A stretch of DNA of 64,000 bases from UBA6926 sp045562535 (GCA_045562535.1 JBJKVP010000008.1:1-64000), one strand, 5' to 3'; shown: positions 1 to 9,955, counted from the stretch's first letter. Program-made: numbers and translations. Notes: generated by a model not told the origin, from the letters alone.

Positions 1-1
1 A

Positions 2-583
2 AACTGGGTTCAAGAGGCAAACCCTAAAATAGCAACCATTAAAGAATCACTTTTGGGTAATGTAAGTGTCCCCAATTGGCATATGATAGGCCATCTACAA
101 TCAAATAAAGTGAAAGAAGCGGTAGAGCTATTTAATAGTATTGATACAGTTGACAGCCTGCGTCTAGCGAAATCTATCGACCGCCGTTCTGCCGAAAATC
201 AAAAGAAAATGCAAGTTTCTCTTGAAATCGATTTCACCGATGATGAAAAGCGTAACGGATTTAGATTAGGTAACGACAATGATTTAAACCGACATCAGAA
301 ATTTATCTCTGAGATAGATCAGATTAGTGTCTTAGAAAACATTGAACTTGTAGGGATTATGACTGTTGCTCCTATAGGGGAGACTCCTGAAGACGCACGC
401 CCTTATTTCCGAAAAGCATATAAAATATTAGGCGAACTACAACAACTATTCCCTGACCAACCATTGAACCAACTATCAATGGGGATGACTTTAGATTACC
501 ACATTGCAATACAAGAAGGAGCAACTATCGTTAGACTGGGAACAGCTATTTTCGGTGAACGATCTCCAGGTAGAACATACTAA
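2..583 (+). CDS. yggS: YggS-family PLP-binding protein (PLP homeostasis), 5' end missing
   Basis: Single-domain alanine-racemase-fold protein that binds pyridoxal 5'-phosphate and keeps PLP and amino-acid pools balanced; no enzyme activity is established for the family. The frame is open from base 2, so the gene starts outside the window; a TTG at 53 is only an internal codon. The first visible residues, NWVQEANPKI, match the family's N-V-Q-E-A-x-x-K segment, followed by WHMIGHLQSNK, the strongly conserved W-H-x-I-G-x-L-Q-x-N-K block. The C-terminal SMGMTLDYHIAIQEGATIVRLG matches the conserved S-M-G-M-S-x-D-x-x-x-A-I phosphate-binding part, with D-Y in place of the usual D-F/D-L. It lies 14 bp before dapA and is probably cotranscribed with it. 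Confidence 0.93.
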   Translation, partial: NWVQEANPKIATIKESLLGNVSVPNWHMIGHLQSNKVKEAVELFNSIDTVDSLRLAKSIDRRSAENQKKMQVSLEIDFTDDEKRNGFRLGNDNDLNRHQKFISEIDQISVLENIELVGIMTVAPIGETPEDARPYFRKAYKILGELQQLFPDQPLNQLSMGMTLDYHIAIQEGATIVRLGTAIFGERSPGRTY

Positions 584-597
584 AAAAGGAGTTTTCT

Positions 598-1500
598 ATG
601 AGCAGTCAGAATCCAGAAAGTCCATTTGGTAGAGTAATAACTGCAATGGTTACCCCTTTTGACGCGAATGGTAACGTTGATCACATACAGGCAAGGGCAG
701 TAGCCAAGCACCTCATAGACACTGGAACTACATCGATCGTCGTAACTGGAACCACTGGAGAAGGTCCTAGCTTAAGTGAAGAAGAGAAATTAACACTTTA
801 TGCAACTGTCCTCGATTCTCTTGATGGATCAGGAAAAGTCATAGCAGGGACAACAACTTATAACACCAAAGAAAGCATTGAACTTTCAGCAAAAGCCGAA
901 GACATAGGTGTAGACGGTATTCTAATGACAGTTCCATACTATAATAAACCAACTCAATCGAATCTAATTAACCATTTTGAAATGATCGCCGACTCTATAA
1001 GTATTCCAGGAATTTTATACAACGTTCCATCAAGAACTTCTTTGAATATGACCGCGGTCACCACAGCTAAGTTAAGCAAAATTACTAATATAATTGGAGT
1101 TAAAGAAGCCAGCGCTGATCTTGGCCAAATAGCAGATATCATCAGGCTATCAAACGATGATTTTTTAGTCTGGTCAGGGAACGATGCTGACACATTGCCA
1201 ATTTTATCGATCGGTGGATATGGAGTGGTCAGTGTGGCTTCTCACCTTGTTGGTAAAGAAATAAGCCGGATGATCGAGTTGTTCACTGAGAATAACTTGG
1301 TCGAATCTGCAAAAATTCATCGGGATTTAATGCCTCTAATCGAAGCGATATTTTATTCAACTAGTCCGATACCCTTAAAATATATGCTCAACAAAATTGG
1401 CATCTCGGTTGGTAACCCAAGACCTCCTTTAGGTGAAGCTGATGATGCTACTAAGGCACAAGCAGATCAAATTTTGCGTTCATATAACCTTAGTAATTAG
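598..1500 (+). CDS. dapA: 4-hydroxy-tetrahydrodipicolinate synthase
   Basis: Condenses pyruvate with aspartate semialdehyde, the first committed step of lysine and diaminopimelate synthesis, in the cytosol. It is a 300-residue TIM barrel of normal length. Visible signatures are VTGTTGEGPSLSEEEK (pyruvate carboxylate binding), YYNKPTQ, YNVPSRT with the catalytic Tyr, and IGVKEAS, whose Lys forms the Schiff base. The ATG at 598 follows an AAAAAAGGAG ribosome site at the end of yggS. The gene converges on purA with only 5 bp between the stops. N-acetylneuraminate lyase-like paralogues share the fold, but the motifs fit DapA well. Confidence 0.95.
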   Translation: MSSQNPESPFGRVITAMVTPFDANGNVDHIQARAVAKHLIDTGTTSIVVTGTTGEGPSLSEEEKLTLYATVLDSLDGSGKVIAGTTTYNTKESIELSAKAEDIGVDGILMTVPYYNKPTQSNLINHFEMIADSISIPGILYNVPSRTSLNMTAVTTAKLSKITNIIGVKEASADLGQIADIIRLSNDDFLVWSGNDADTLPILSIGGYGVVSVASHLVGKEISRMIELFTENNLVESAKIHRDLMPLIEAIFYSTSPIPLKYMLNKIGISVGNPRPPLGEADDATKAQADQILRSYNLSN

Positions 1501-1505
1501 CGTAA

Positions 1506-2789
1506 TTATAAAGCTGGACGAACAATAATGTTCTCGTCCCGGCGGGGCCCGACGGATAGTAGGCTAACGGGTACCCCCATTAATTCTTGAAGCCGTTCAA
1601 CATATTTTTTTGCGTTATCAGGTAAATCTTGGAAATGTCTTACTTCGCTTGTGGGCTCATTCCATCCTTTCAATGTTTCGTAAACAGGCTCGCATTTTTC
1701 TAACGCATGCGTTCCACTTGGAGGATAATCAATATTATTGCCATTCAATTTGTAGCCGGTACATATATCTATTTCGTCCATAGAATCTAAAACATCTAAC
1801 CGAGTAAGTATTATTGATGTGTAACCATTCACGACGTTAGATAGACGTGCCATAGGAACATCAAACCAGCCTATGCGCCTAGGTCGTTTTGTGGTTGTTC
1901 CATATTCACCACCAATACTTCTGATTTTTTCTCCTACATCATCTAAAAGTTCAGTTGGGAAAGGTCCTGAACCAACACGAGTACAGTAAGCTTTGAATAC
2001 CCCTACGATCCTGTCGATTCCTACCGGTCCAATGCCAGCTCCTTGATAAGCCCCACTCACACCAGGATGAGATGATGTAACGTACGGATAAGTTCCAAAA
2101 TCAAGATCCAGCAGCGTGCCTTGAGCACCTTCAAGTAAAACTTCTTTATTATCTGCTAAAGCAGCGTTTATAAGTAACTCTGTTTGAGTTATACAGTGGT
2201 TGAGTCGTTCAGCCCATACATCTCCAACATCAAACAATTCTTGGAGATCTACAGGAGGGTGATCATAAACATTTTCCAATAAAACATTTACATACTCAGT
2301 TATCTCCGTGACTTTCTCTCGAAAATTATCTCTATCTAATAGATCACCCATTCGAACGCCACGTCGAGCTGTTTTGTCTACAAAGGTTGGGCCTATCCCT
2401 CTTTTCGTGGTCCCGATAGCTCTTTCGTCTAACCGAGCTTCTTCTAGAGCATCAAGTAATCGATGAAAAGGAAATACAATATGAGCTCTATCACTAATTA
2501 TTAGATGGCTTGTATCAATATTAGCATCTTGTAATTGGTCCAATTCAGATATAAGGATATTAGGATCTAACGCTACGCCATTACCTATAACACATTGGGT
2601 ATTACTATTAAAAATACCGGCTGGAACCACATGCAACCAAAATTCGCCTAAATGGTTAATAACCGTATGGCCTGCGTTATTACCACCGGAATATCGCACA
2701 ACAAAATCGCACGACTCAGCAAGTAAATCAATTATCTTGCCTTTTCCTTCGTCACCCCATTGCCCACCGATTACTGCAGTTGCTCCCAT
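1506..2789 (-). CDS. purA: Adenylosuccinate synthetase
   Basis: Makes adenylosuccinate from IMP, aspartate and GTP, the first dedicated step to AMP. I place the start at the ATG at 2789 (MGATAVIGGQWGDEGKGK), because the GGQWGDEGKGK phosphate loop normally sits about ten residues from the N-terminus and a GGGGGA ribosome site precedes it; the frame stays open upstream to 2861 without a supported start. Further markers are GNGVALDP, GTTKRGIGP, the VTSSHPGV segment and a C-terminal GPRRDENI. About 427 residues, normal length. It is divergent from prs across a 162-bp intergenic region. Confidence 0.95.
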   Translation of the reverse strand: MGATAVIGGQWGDEGKGKIIDLLAESCDFVVRYSGGNNAGHTVINHLGEFWLHVVPAGIFNSNTQCVIGNGVALDPNILISELDQLQDANIDTSHLIISDRAHIVFPFHRLLDALEEARLDERAIGTTKRGIGPTFVDKTARRGVRMGDLLDRDNFREKVTEITEYVNVLLENVYDHPPVDLQELFDVGDVWAERLNHCITQTELLINAALADNKEVLLEGAQGTLLDLDFGTYPYVTSSHPGVSGAYQGAGIGPVGIDRIVGVFKAYCTRVGSGPFPTELLDDVGEKIRSIGGEYGTTTKRPRRIGWFDVPMARLSNVVNGYTSIILTRLDVLDSMDEIDICTGYKLNGNNIDYPPSGTHALEKCEPVYETLKGWNEPTSEVRHFQDLPDNAKKYVERLQELMGVPVSLLSVGPRRDENIIVRPAL

Positions 2790-2891
2790 ATATATCCCCC
2801 TACGTAACATTAAATAGCCGGGTAGCATAATACTACAGGTAGAAAGAATCATCCATAGCAAAATATGCGACGACTTAGGCGAAACCCATGG

Positions 2892-2897
2892 TATAAT
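2892..2897 (+). promoter_or_regulatory. Candidate -10 element for prs
   Basis: A perfect TATAAT lies 54 bp before the prs start codon. No good TTGACA-like -35 is visible at 16-18 bp upstream, so only the -10 is called. The purA promoter must lie in the same 162-bp divergent region but I cannot pick it out. Confidence 0.4.
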
Positions 2898-2951
2898 AAT
2901 TGTGTATATCGTCGTAGTTGAATATTTAACTTACAGTCGCCTGAGGAATAA

Positions 2952-3908
2952 ATGAACGGCAATAACGAACTTAAGGTTTTCTCCGGTAACGCCCATAAAG
3001 AACTCGCAAAAAATATCTGTGACTACCTCGGTATAAACTTAGGTAACAACGAAGTATTTAGGTTTAGTAACGATAATATTTTCGCTAGATTCCACGAGAA
3101 CATAAGGCATAGAGACGTCTTTTTAGTTCAACCTTTTGCCAATCCTGTTAACGACAGCATCATGGAATTATTGATAATGATTGATGCTGCAAAAAGAGCG
3201 TCGGCGGGACGTATAACGGCAGTTGTACCATACTACGCCTATGGTAGAACGGACAAGAAAGACCAGCCTAGAGTACCCATAACCGCGAGACTTATCGCCG
3301 ATCTTATAACAGTATCAGGAGCAGACCGAGTACTAACAACAGATCTACACGCAGGCCAAATCCAAGGCTTCTTTAACATTCCTGTAGATGAACTTACTGC
3401 GTTGCCATTAATTGGTGAATACTTGACGTCTAAGATAGATGACGGAGTCGTAGTAGCACCGGACGTCGGTGGCACTAAAAGGGCAAGAGATTTAGCTGAA
3501 CAATTGGGTATACCACTTGCCATCATTGAGAAACGACGTGTGGGAAACTCAGACAACGCAGAAAGCATGAGCGTTATCGGCTCAGTTAAAGATAAACATG
3601 CGATACTTGTAGATGACGAAATAGACACAGGGGGTTCGCTAGCTAGCGCAGCGAGGTCTCTAATCTCCCATGGAGCGACTGAAGTCACTGCCGCTGCAGT
3701 TCACGGAGTACTCTCAAGACTTTCTTTAGAACGTATTCCCGAGTCACCAATAGGTCAGATGATAATAACAGATAGCCTTCCGGTATCTGAAGAGAAGCGC
3801 AACTTTCTTTCTGTAAAATCGATATCTATAGCGCCACTCCTTGGCGAAGCAATACTGAGAATTCACGAAGGAAGATCAGTTGGAGAAATATTTTCACAAG
3901 GAAAATAA
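2952..3908 (+). CDS. prs: Ribose-phosphate pyrophosphokinase
   Basis: Transfers pyrophosphate from ATP to ribose 5-phosphate to give PRPP, used for purine, pyrimidine, NAD, His and Trp synthesis. At 318 residues it is a standard class I enzyme. Visible motifs are the FSNDN start of the catalytic fold, YYAYGRTDKKDQPRVPITA (flexible loop and ATP contacts), DLHAGQIQGFF, and the PRPP-binding loop ILVDDEIDTGGS. The ATG follows a GAGGAA ribosome site. Divergence from purA places two nucleotide-pathway genes around one regulatory region. Confidence 0.96.
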   Translation: MNGNNELKVFSGNAHKELAKNICDYLGINLGNNEVFRFSNDNIFARFHENIRHRDVFLVQPFANPVNDSIMELLIMIDAAKRASAGRITAVVPYYAYGRTDKKDQPRVPITARLIADLITVSGADRVLTTDLHAGQIQGFFNIPVDELTALPLIGEYLTSKIDDGVVVAPDVGGTKRARDLAEQLGIPLAIIEKRRVGNSDNAESMSVIGSVKDKHAILVDDEIDTGGSLASAARSLISHGATEVTAAAVHGVLSRLSLERIPESPIGQMIITDSLPVSEEKRNFLSVKSISIAPLLGEAILRIHEGRSVGEIFSQGK

Positions 3909-3917
3909 CTAGTAGGG

Positions 3918-3923
3918 TATAAT
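3918..3923 (+). promoter_or_regulatory. Candidate -10 element before secA
   Basis: TATAAT ten bases after the prs stop and 38 bp before the secA start. The expected -35 position holds nothing close to consensus, so secA may have its own weak promoter or be read through from prs. Confidence 0.35.
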
Positions 3924-3961
3924 CTAACCATACTAATAACTAACTTTGAAAGAGTCTGCTT

Positions 3962-6571
3962 GTGGTAAAGTTTATTTCCAATTTAAAACGTAAACTAAAT
4001 AGCCAATCTATTAATAGCTATAAAGGGACCGTTTCTAAAATTAATGCCTTAGAAAATGATCTTATTGATTTAAGCGATACAGAGCTTGCCGAAACTACTC
4101 AGACATACCGGACCAATCTTCAGAAAGGAACTTCGATCGAAGAAACGATCCCAAGAGCATTTGCCGCCGTCAGAGAGTCTGCAAAAAGAAATGTAGGAAT
4201 GAGACACTTTGATGTGCAATTAATAGGAGGTCTAGTTTTAAATGAAGGCAAAATCGCCGAAATGAGGACAGGGGAAGGTAAAACGCTTGTTGCCACACTT
4301 CCCGCTTACCTCAATGCTTTAACGGGGACAGGAACTCATGTGGTGACCGTTAATGATTATTTAGCAAAAAGAGACGCCCTTTGGATGGGCCCTGTGTACA
4401 ACGGGCTAGGTATGTCTGTAGGGTTCCTGCAAAATGGCTCTGCCTGTATATATGACCCTACCAACAACGAACATTTCCGAGAAGTCGAACGATCTGAAGC
4501 GTACAACGCGGATATAACATATGGCACAAACTCTGAATTTGGCTTCGATTACCTCAGAGATAATATGGCACTGTCTGAAAATCAAAAAGTTCAAAAAGAA
4601 CTCTCGTATGCAATAGTTGATGAAGTTGATTATATATTGATAGATGAAGCTAGAACTCCGTTGATCATTAGTAGCCCAGCACAAGAACCTTCAGAGAATT
4701 ACAGTATTTTTGCTAAAGTGGCTCCTAAACTAAAAAAGGAAGAGGATTTCACAATAGATGAAAAGTCTCGTTCAATTCGATTATCTGAAGCAGGAATATC
4801 AAAAATTGAAAAACAACTTAATATTAGTAACTTATATTCACAAGAGAATTTCTCTTTGGTCCATTTCATTGAAAATGCACTTAAAGCTCAATTTATTTTT
4901 ACTAAAAACAAAGAATACGTAGTAACCGATCAAAATGAAATTGTTATCGTTGACGAATTTACAGGCCGTTTAATGCCGGGGAGAAGATACTCAGACGGGC
5001 TTCATCAGGCACTGGAAGCAAAAGAAAAAGTACCATTACAAAAAGAATCGATGACTCTAGCAACGATCACTTTACAAAACTATTTTCGAATGTATACAAA
5101 ATTATCTGGAATGACTGGAACAGCCATGACAGAAGCTGAGGAATTTTTGAAGATATATGGGCTAGATCCAGTTACCATACCTCCGAATCAACCAACTCTA
5201 CGAGATGACCGCGAAGATATGGTGTATGTAACCGAACGGGCTAAATTGAACGCAATAGCGAGCCATATTAAACAATTAAATACTACAGGCCAACCAGTAC
5301 TTATTGGCACAGCATCTATAGAGTCATCAGAAAAGATTAGTAAAATTCTAGCTAAGAATAAAATCCAACATAATGTACTTAACGCTAAACAGCATGAAAA
5401 AGAAGCCACGATAGTAGCCCAAGCTGGTAAAGTAGGCGCTGTTACTGTTGCAACAAATATGGCAGGCAGGGGAACGGACATAATACTTGGAGGAACCAAA
5501 ACAGATAGGGTTGAAGAAGATTGGGAACTGGAAAATAAAAAAGTACAAGAGCTTGGTGGATTACATATTATTGGAACCGAAAGACATGAAGCGAGGCGAA
5601 TCGACAACCAACTAAGAGGAAGAAGTGGTCGGCAGGGTGATCCTGGAATTTCACAATTTTATGTTTCTTTGGAAGATGACATCATCAAGAGATTTGGGGG
5701 TGAACGGGTAAAATCTCTCATGGAGTGGGCTGGTTTGACTGAAGATCAAGCGATCCAAAATAAAATGGTCAATAAAGCATTTGAAAATGCGCAAACTAGA
5801 GTCGAAGGCCAGAACTTTGAAATTAGAAAACACCTGGTCCAATATGACGATGTAATTAACCGTCAAAGGGAAATAGTTTATGCAGAAAGAAGTAAAGCTC
5901 TTGGATCTGAAAACTTGAAACCGACGATTAAATCGATGGTAATGGATGAGATTAACGATCTATTGGATTCAACCGTAAAAGGTAAAGAGAAGTTTGAATG
6001 GGATATTGAAACATTGATGGAATCCCTTAATAGTTTAGTTGGAGGACCAAACCCCTTAGACCAACAATCAATGAATTTTGATTCCCAAGACGCTCTAATG
6101 AATCAAATCGATTCTTCTATCGAACTGCGTTACGAAGAACGTGAAGAGACTGTCGAACCTGAGAATATGAGGCAATTAGAACGGATTGTATTATTAAAAA
6201 CTGTCGATGATTTGTGGGTTCAGCACCTTACTTCAATGGAACAAATGAGGTTAGGAATCGGGCTCCATGCATACGGTCAGAGGGATCCTCTTGTGATGTA
6301 TAGGCAGGAAGGGCATTCGATGTTTCAAGGATTTTTGGATCAGGTAAGACACCAAATAGCCAATTCTATTTTTAATATAACCGTCCAAAGCAACACGACC
6401 GGTCAATCTAACAACAGTAAACAAATTTTAGAACACGGTAAATCACCAGGATCAACTGGCCACAATCATATAACCGTAAAAGAAAAACCTTTAGGTAAGA
6501 TAGGGCGCAACGATCCGTGCCATTGTGGCAGTGGGTTGAAATTCAAAAGATGTCACGGGAAATCGGCATAA
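3962..6571 (+). CDS. secA: Preprotein translocase ATPase SecA
   Basis: Motor of the Sec export system; it pushes unfolded preproteins through SecYEG using ATP. The 869-residue protein has the expected order: Walker A MRTGEGKTL near residue 101, THVVTVNDYLAKRD, the DEAD-like VDEVDYILIDEARTPLI, the preprotein cross-linking domain, LSGMTGTA, TNMAGRGTDI and LRGRSGRQGDPG in the second helicase lobe, then helical scaffold and wing. It ends with an intact zinc-binding SEC-C tail, RNDPCHCGSGLKFKRCHG, which contacts SecB or the ribosome. I use a GTG start at 3962; there is no strong ribosome site. No other sec gene is nearby. Confidence 0.97.
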   Translation: MVKFISNLKRKLNSQSINSYKGTVSKINALENDLIDLSDTELAETTQTYRTNLQKGTSIEETIPRAFAAVRESAKRNVGMRHFDVQLIGGLVLNEGKIAEMRTGEGKTLVATLPAYLNALTGTGTHVVTVNDYLAKRDALWMGPVYNGLGMSVGFLQNGSACIYDPTNNEHFREVERSEAYNADITYGTNSEFGFDYLRDNMALSENQKVQKELSYAIVDEVDYILIDEARTPLIISSPAQEPSENYSIFAKVAPKLKKEEDFTIDEKSRSIRLSEAGISKIEKQLNISNLYSQENFSLVHFIENALKAQFIFTKNKEYVVTDQNEIVIVDEFTGRLMPGRRYSDGLHQALEAKEKVPLQKESMTLATITLQNYFRMYTKLSGMTGTAMTEAEEFLKIYGLDPVTIPPNQPTLRDDREDMVYVTERAKLNAIASHIKQLNTTGQPVLIGTASIESSEKISKILAKNKIQHNVLNAKQHEKEATIVAQAGKVGAVTVATNMAGRGTDIILGGTKTDRVEEDWELENKKVQELGGLHIIGTERHEARRIDNQLRGRSGRQGDPGISQFYVSLEDDIIKRFGGERVKSLMEWAGLTEDQAIQNKMVNKAFENAQTRVEGQNFEIRKHLVQYDDVINRQREIVYAERSKALGSENLKPTIKSMVMDEINDLLDSTVKGKEKFEWDIETLMESLNSLVGGPNPLDQQSMNFDSQDALMNQIDSSIELRYEEREETVEPENMRQLERIVLLKTVDDLWVQHLTSMEQMRLGIGLHAYGQRDPLVMYRQEGHSMFQGFLDQVRHQIANSIFNITVQSNTTGQSNNSKQILEHGKSPGSTGHNHITVKEKPLGKIGRNDPCHCGSGLKFKRCHGKSA

Positions 6572-6577
6572 TTAAAT

Positions 6578-7261
6578 ATGAGTACCGAGCGTGAGCCTGT
6601 AACCTTATTTCTCCAGTCATTGGAACGTGGTGATAATTGGTTTCCTTCATTACTAAAAACAATATCACGTTGGGAAATACCGACCGAAGTATGGAGAGGG
6701 AGACGATATAGGTATTTGATCAGCAATGAAGCGTTCGACTGGCTACTTCTTGCCGAACGCCTTCTTGAAGCTGCAGGAGATATGGTTCCTGAGGACGAGA
6801 AATATGCATTACTATTTAAAGGAACTCCCCCAATCCCGATGAACCCAAATAGTTTCAGAGAGCTCATAGGAACCCCAAAATACCGTGCTCACTTGAATTT
6901 TTTGTACGGTATTATCGTTGAAGAAGCTTTACAACAAGCAGTACTCGAGGAGTTAGAGAAGGCAAAGCAAAATTCGGTTCATAAAGGGGTTTCATTAGAG
7001 GAAGACGCTTTTGAATCTCTCTATGGTAGTCAACGAACGATCTTATATAAAGAGTTTTTGGAGGACCACGTCGAGGAAATTGAAAGTTCTTCAATAGAAG
7101 AAACACATAGTTTTACTTACTGGCTCTTTAGAAAAAGGGTGAGGAATACTGACTCATCAAGACTTGCAAGTGATACTATGAAAGGGATCAAAGTGTTTTC
7201 GAATCTCAATCCAGATTTCTGGCGCTGGAACCAAGGAGAAAGCGAAAATGGAGAACTGTAA
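6578..7261 (+). CDS. Conserved hypothetical protein (227 aa) downstream of secA
   Basis: Family not recognised. It is a soluble-looking protein rich in Trp, Arg and Glu, with an aromatic N-terminal part (RWEIPTEVWRGRRYRYL), a helical stretch NEAFDWLLLAERLLEAAGD, and a long acidic helical C-terminal half. There is no signal peptide, membrane segment or cysteine cluster. It begins 6 bp after secA and ends 18 bp before the DUF255 gene, so it sits inside an operon. A regulator or RNA-binding role could be imagined, but nothing in the sequence shows it. Confidence 0.75.
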   Translation: MSTEREPVTLFLQSLERGDNWFPSLLKTISRWEIPTEVWRGRRYRYLISNEAFDWLLLAERLLEAAGDMVPEDEKYALLFKGTPPIPMNPNSFRELIGTPKYRAHLNFLYGIIVEEALQQAVLEELEKAKQNSVHKGVSLEEDAFESLYGSQRTILYKEFLEDHVEEIESSSIEETHSFTYWLFRKRVRNTDSSRLASDTMKGIKVFSNLNPDFWRWNQGESENGEL

Positions 7262-7279
7262 AAAGTCAGGGTGGAGTAT

Positions 7280-9397
7280 ATGCCCAATAGACTAATTAAT
7301 GAAACAAGCCCTTACCTGCTTCAACATAGTGATAATCCAGTTAACTGGTTTCCCTGGAGCAACGAAGCTCTTGAAATTGCCCAATCTGAAGATAAACCAA
7401 TATTTCTTAGCGTTGGATACTCAGCTTGCCATTGGTGCCACGTAATGGCCGAAGAATCTTTTTCAGATCAAACAATTGCAGATTTATTGAATGAGAATTT
7501 TGTATCAATAAAAGTTGACCGAGAAGAACGCCCCGATATAGATTCCATTTATATGGATGCTGTCCAAGCAATCTCTGGCCAGGGAGGATGGCCATTGACT
7601 GTTTTTCTAACACCGCAGGGAGTCCCATTTTTTGGGGGCACCTATTATCCTCCGGAGGATAGGCAAGGTATGCCAGGTTTTCCAAAAGTAATTGCATCCG
7701 TCCTTGATGCTTTTAACAACCGAAGATCCCAAATTGATGATGCAGGGAATCGTATTATAGAACACTTAGAAAATAGTTCGAATTTTAAAAGCGATTCTAA
7801 TCAAGAATTGGGATCTGACTTGGTAGACAAGTCGTACGATAAGATCAAAGGATCTTATGATGCCAATAACGGAGGTTTTGGGACAATGCCAAAGTTTCCA
7901 CAGGTTCCTCTGCTGGAATTTCTTTTGCGCTATTCGGATACCCGCAACTCTGATGAAGCTCTTGAGATGGTAACCCACACACTGGATTCTATGGGATCAG
8001 GAGGTATCCATGACCAGATTCAAGGTGGATTCCATAGATATAGCACCGACGCAAACTGGGTTATGCCTCATTTTGAAAAAATGCTATATGATAATGCGTT
8101 AATCGCGAACATTTATTTAAACGCTCATAAAGCCACAGGTAATCCAATATATGCACAAATATGTCAGACTACTTTAGAATTCGTTATTGAAAATATGCGT
8201 TCGAATGAAGGAAGTTTTTATTCATCGATAGACGCAGACAGTAACCACATAGAAGGTGATTACTATCTATGGTCGAAAAAAGAAATCCTAGAAGCGCTAG
8301 GAAGTGAGCAATCAGAAGATTTCGGAAATTATTTCAGTATTGGGTTAACTAATTCTATAGATTCTGAAGATAGATCAACAATAATTGCTAACAATAATCT
8401 TATGTATCACCCATTAAAAGAATCTCAAACGGATTCAAGTTCTAGTTTAAACCGAATTATAGACACTTTACTTTCTAAAAGGGCTGAAAGAACAAAGCCA
8501 GATATTGATACTAAAACTCTATCGAGCTGGAATGGATTGATGCTTAGAGTATTGGCAGAAGCAGGAGCTGCTTTCCAAAACGACCTGTTTTTAGAGAATG
8601 CAAAGGTATTAGCCAATTTAATGAAGAGTAGAACGAATAACCAAAACGGGCGATTAAGTCATACTTACAACGATGACGAACCTGGTGAAGAAGGGTTTCT
8701 TGAAGACTACGGATTCACTATCAACGCTTTTATTAGCATGTTTGAAACTGATCATGCTAAAGAATGGTTGGATACCGCAGTTGAACTCGCGAATTCCATG
8801 ATTAAAGACTACTGGGACCCTGAAGCTGAAATGTTTTACGACACTAGTAGTTCATCAGACGCATTAATAGTAAAACCTAGAAACATCCTTGATAATGCTA
8901 TACCTTGTGGAAATTCCTCCTCTGTAGAGGGATTATTGAGGTTAGCTACAATTATCGGCGACATGGAATACAGAGACATAGCAGAAAAAGCAATTCTAGG
9001 TGTCTCTGAACACATGACAAACTACCCAGCTGCTCTTGCACATTGGCTGAATTGCTTAGATTACTATTCCGGTCAACCAAAAGAGATAGTAGTTATTGGA
9101 GACAAAGATAATGAATTAACTCTTGATTTGATCCAAGTAGTTCATTCGCTTTTCATACCAAACAAAGTAGTTGTAGTAACTGATCCAACTAGTCTAGTTG
9201 AATGGGACCACCTCCCTTTGATGGATGCTAAAGTTGCAATTAACGGCCTTCCGACAGCGTATGTTTGTGAAAATTATGCATGTAAATTACCCACCCACAG
9301 TGTTTCGGATTTCCGCGAACAGCTCAGTCTAAAAGGAACATCTTTAAACATCGCTTCACTTGTGGATTTCCATAATCAGGGTAATATGGAAACTTAG
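7280..9397 (+). CDS. DUF255 thioredoxin-fold protein (YyaL/SPATA20 family)
   Basis: Large cytosolic protein with an N-terminal thioredoxin-like domain and a C-terminal (alpha/alpha)6 barrel related to N-acylglucosamine epimerases and glycosidases; the biochemical role of the family is not established. The N-terminus LINETSPYLLQHSDNPVNW, the redox motif SACHWCHVM (C-H-W-C), VDREERPDID and GGWPLTVFLTP are all family hallmarks. About 705 residues is the usual length. I prefer the ATG at 7280, preceded by AGGGTGGAG, over the GTG at 7271, which would lie inside that ribosome site. The two cysteines suggest thiol-disulfide chemistry, not shown here. Confidence 0.9.
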   Translation: MPNRLINETSPYLLQHSDNPVNWFPWSNEALEIAQSEDKPIFLSVGYSACHWCHVMAEESFSDQTIADLLNENFVSIKVDREERPDIDSIYMDAVQAISGQGGWPLTVFLTPQGVPFFGGTYYPPEDRQGMPGFPKVIASVLDAFNNRRSQIDDAGNRIIEHLENSSNFKSDSNQELGSDLVDKSYDKIKGSYDANNGGFGTMPKFPQVPLLEFLLRYSDTRNSDEALEMVTHTLDSMGSGGIHDQIQGGFHRYSTDANWVMPHFEKMLYDNALIANIYLNAHKATGNPIYAQICQTTLEFVIENMRSNEGSFYSSIDADSNHIEGDYYLWSKKEILEALGSEQSEDFGNYFSIGLTNSIDSEDRSTIIANNNLMYHPLKESQTDSSSSLNRIIDTLLSKRAERTKPDIDTKTLSSWNGLMLRVLAEAGAAFQNDLFLENAKVLANLMKSRTNNQNGRLSHTYNDDEPGEEGFLEDYGFTINAFISMFETDHAKEWLDTAVELANSMIKDYWDPEAEMFYDTSSSSDALIVKPRNILDNAIPCGNSSSVEGLLRLATIIGDMEYRDIAEKAILGVSEHMTNYPAALAHWLNCLDYYSGQPKEIVVIGDKDNELTLDLIQVVHSLFIPNKVVVVTDPTSLVEWDHLPLMDAKVAINGLPTAYVCENYACKLPTHSVSDFREQLSLKGTSLNIASLVDFHNQGNMET

Positions 9398-9433
9398 AGC
9401 CTATATCCACAACTTAGATTAGAGGGTGAAAAT

Positions 9434-9949
9434 TTGAAGTCACGATTAACAGAGCTATGGTCCCCCTGGAGAGCCGATTATGTGGCCTCTGACAAGAGTT
9501 CTACGGGGACATCTGATATGGCGAAAGAGTCTTGTTTCCTATGTGAAAGCCACTCCTTACCAGCAGACTCTAATAGTTTAGTTATACACAAAGGAACACA
9601 TAATTTCATAATATTGAATAAGTATCCCTATTCAACAGGGCACTTACTAGTTGTTCCGTACTCTCATGAAGGCAATTTACTCAACTTATCACGGGAATCT
9701 AGAGAAGAATCTACCCTTTTAATCGATTCATCTGTTGATACGTTGGTCGAGGAATATAGACCAGATGGATTCAACATAGGAATGAATTTAGGACGAGCAG
9801 CTGGCGCAGGGGTGCCCGATCACATCCATATTCACGTTGTCCCAAGATGGAATGGCGATACTAATTTTATGCCGGTAATAGGAGATTCGAAGGTCCAACC
9901 TGAAAACCTTGAGTCAACTTATAAACGTCTACAGCAGCATTGGTCTTAA
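9434..9949 (+). CDS. HIT-family hydrolase (Ap4A phosphorylase-like)
   Basis: A 171-residue histidine-triad protein of the branch that hydrolyses or phosphorolyses dinucleoside polyphosphates. It starts LWSPWRADYV, carries a zinc-type CFLCE knuckle, then YPYSTGHLLVVPYSHEGNL, and ends with the triad DHIHIHVVPRW. The start is a TTG at 9434 behind GAGGGTGA. It lies 36 bp after the DUF255 gene and 6 bp before the HAD gene, so the three are probably one transcript. A second, unrelated-looking HIT protein is encoded at 52998-53345. Confidence 0.88.
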   Translation: MKSRLTELWSPWRADYVASDKSSTGTSDMAKESCFLCESHSLPADSNSLVIHKGTHNFIILNKYPYSTGHLLVVPYSHEGNLLNLSRESREESTLLIDSSVDTLVEEYRPDGFNIGMNLGRAAGAGVPDHIHIHVVPRWNGDTNFMPVIGDSKVQPENLESTYKRLQQHWS

Positions 9950-9955
9950 TCTCCG

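Noticed and set aside
3239..3688. 149-aa minus-strand frame
   Set aside because: Lies wholly inside prs, has a composition mirroring the opposite strand, and no ribosome site.
5188..5607. 139-aa minus-strand frame
   Set aside because: Antisense to secA with Ser/Val-rich mirrored composition.
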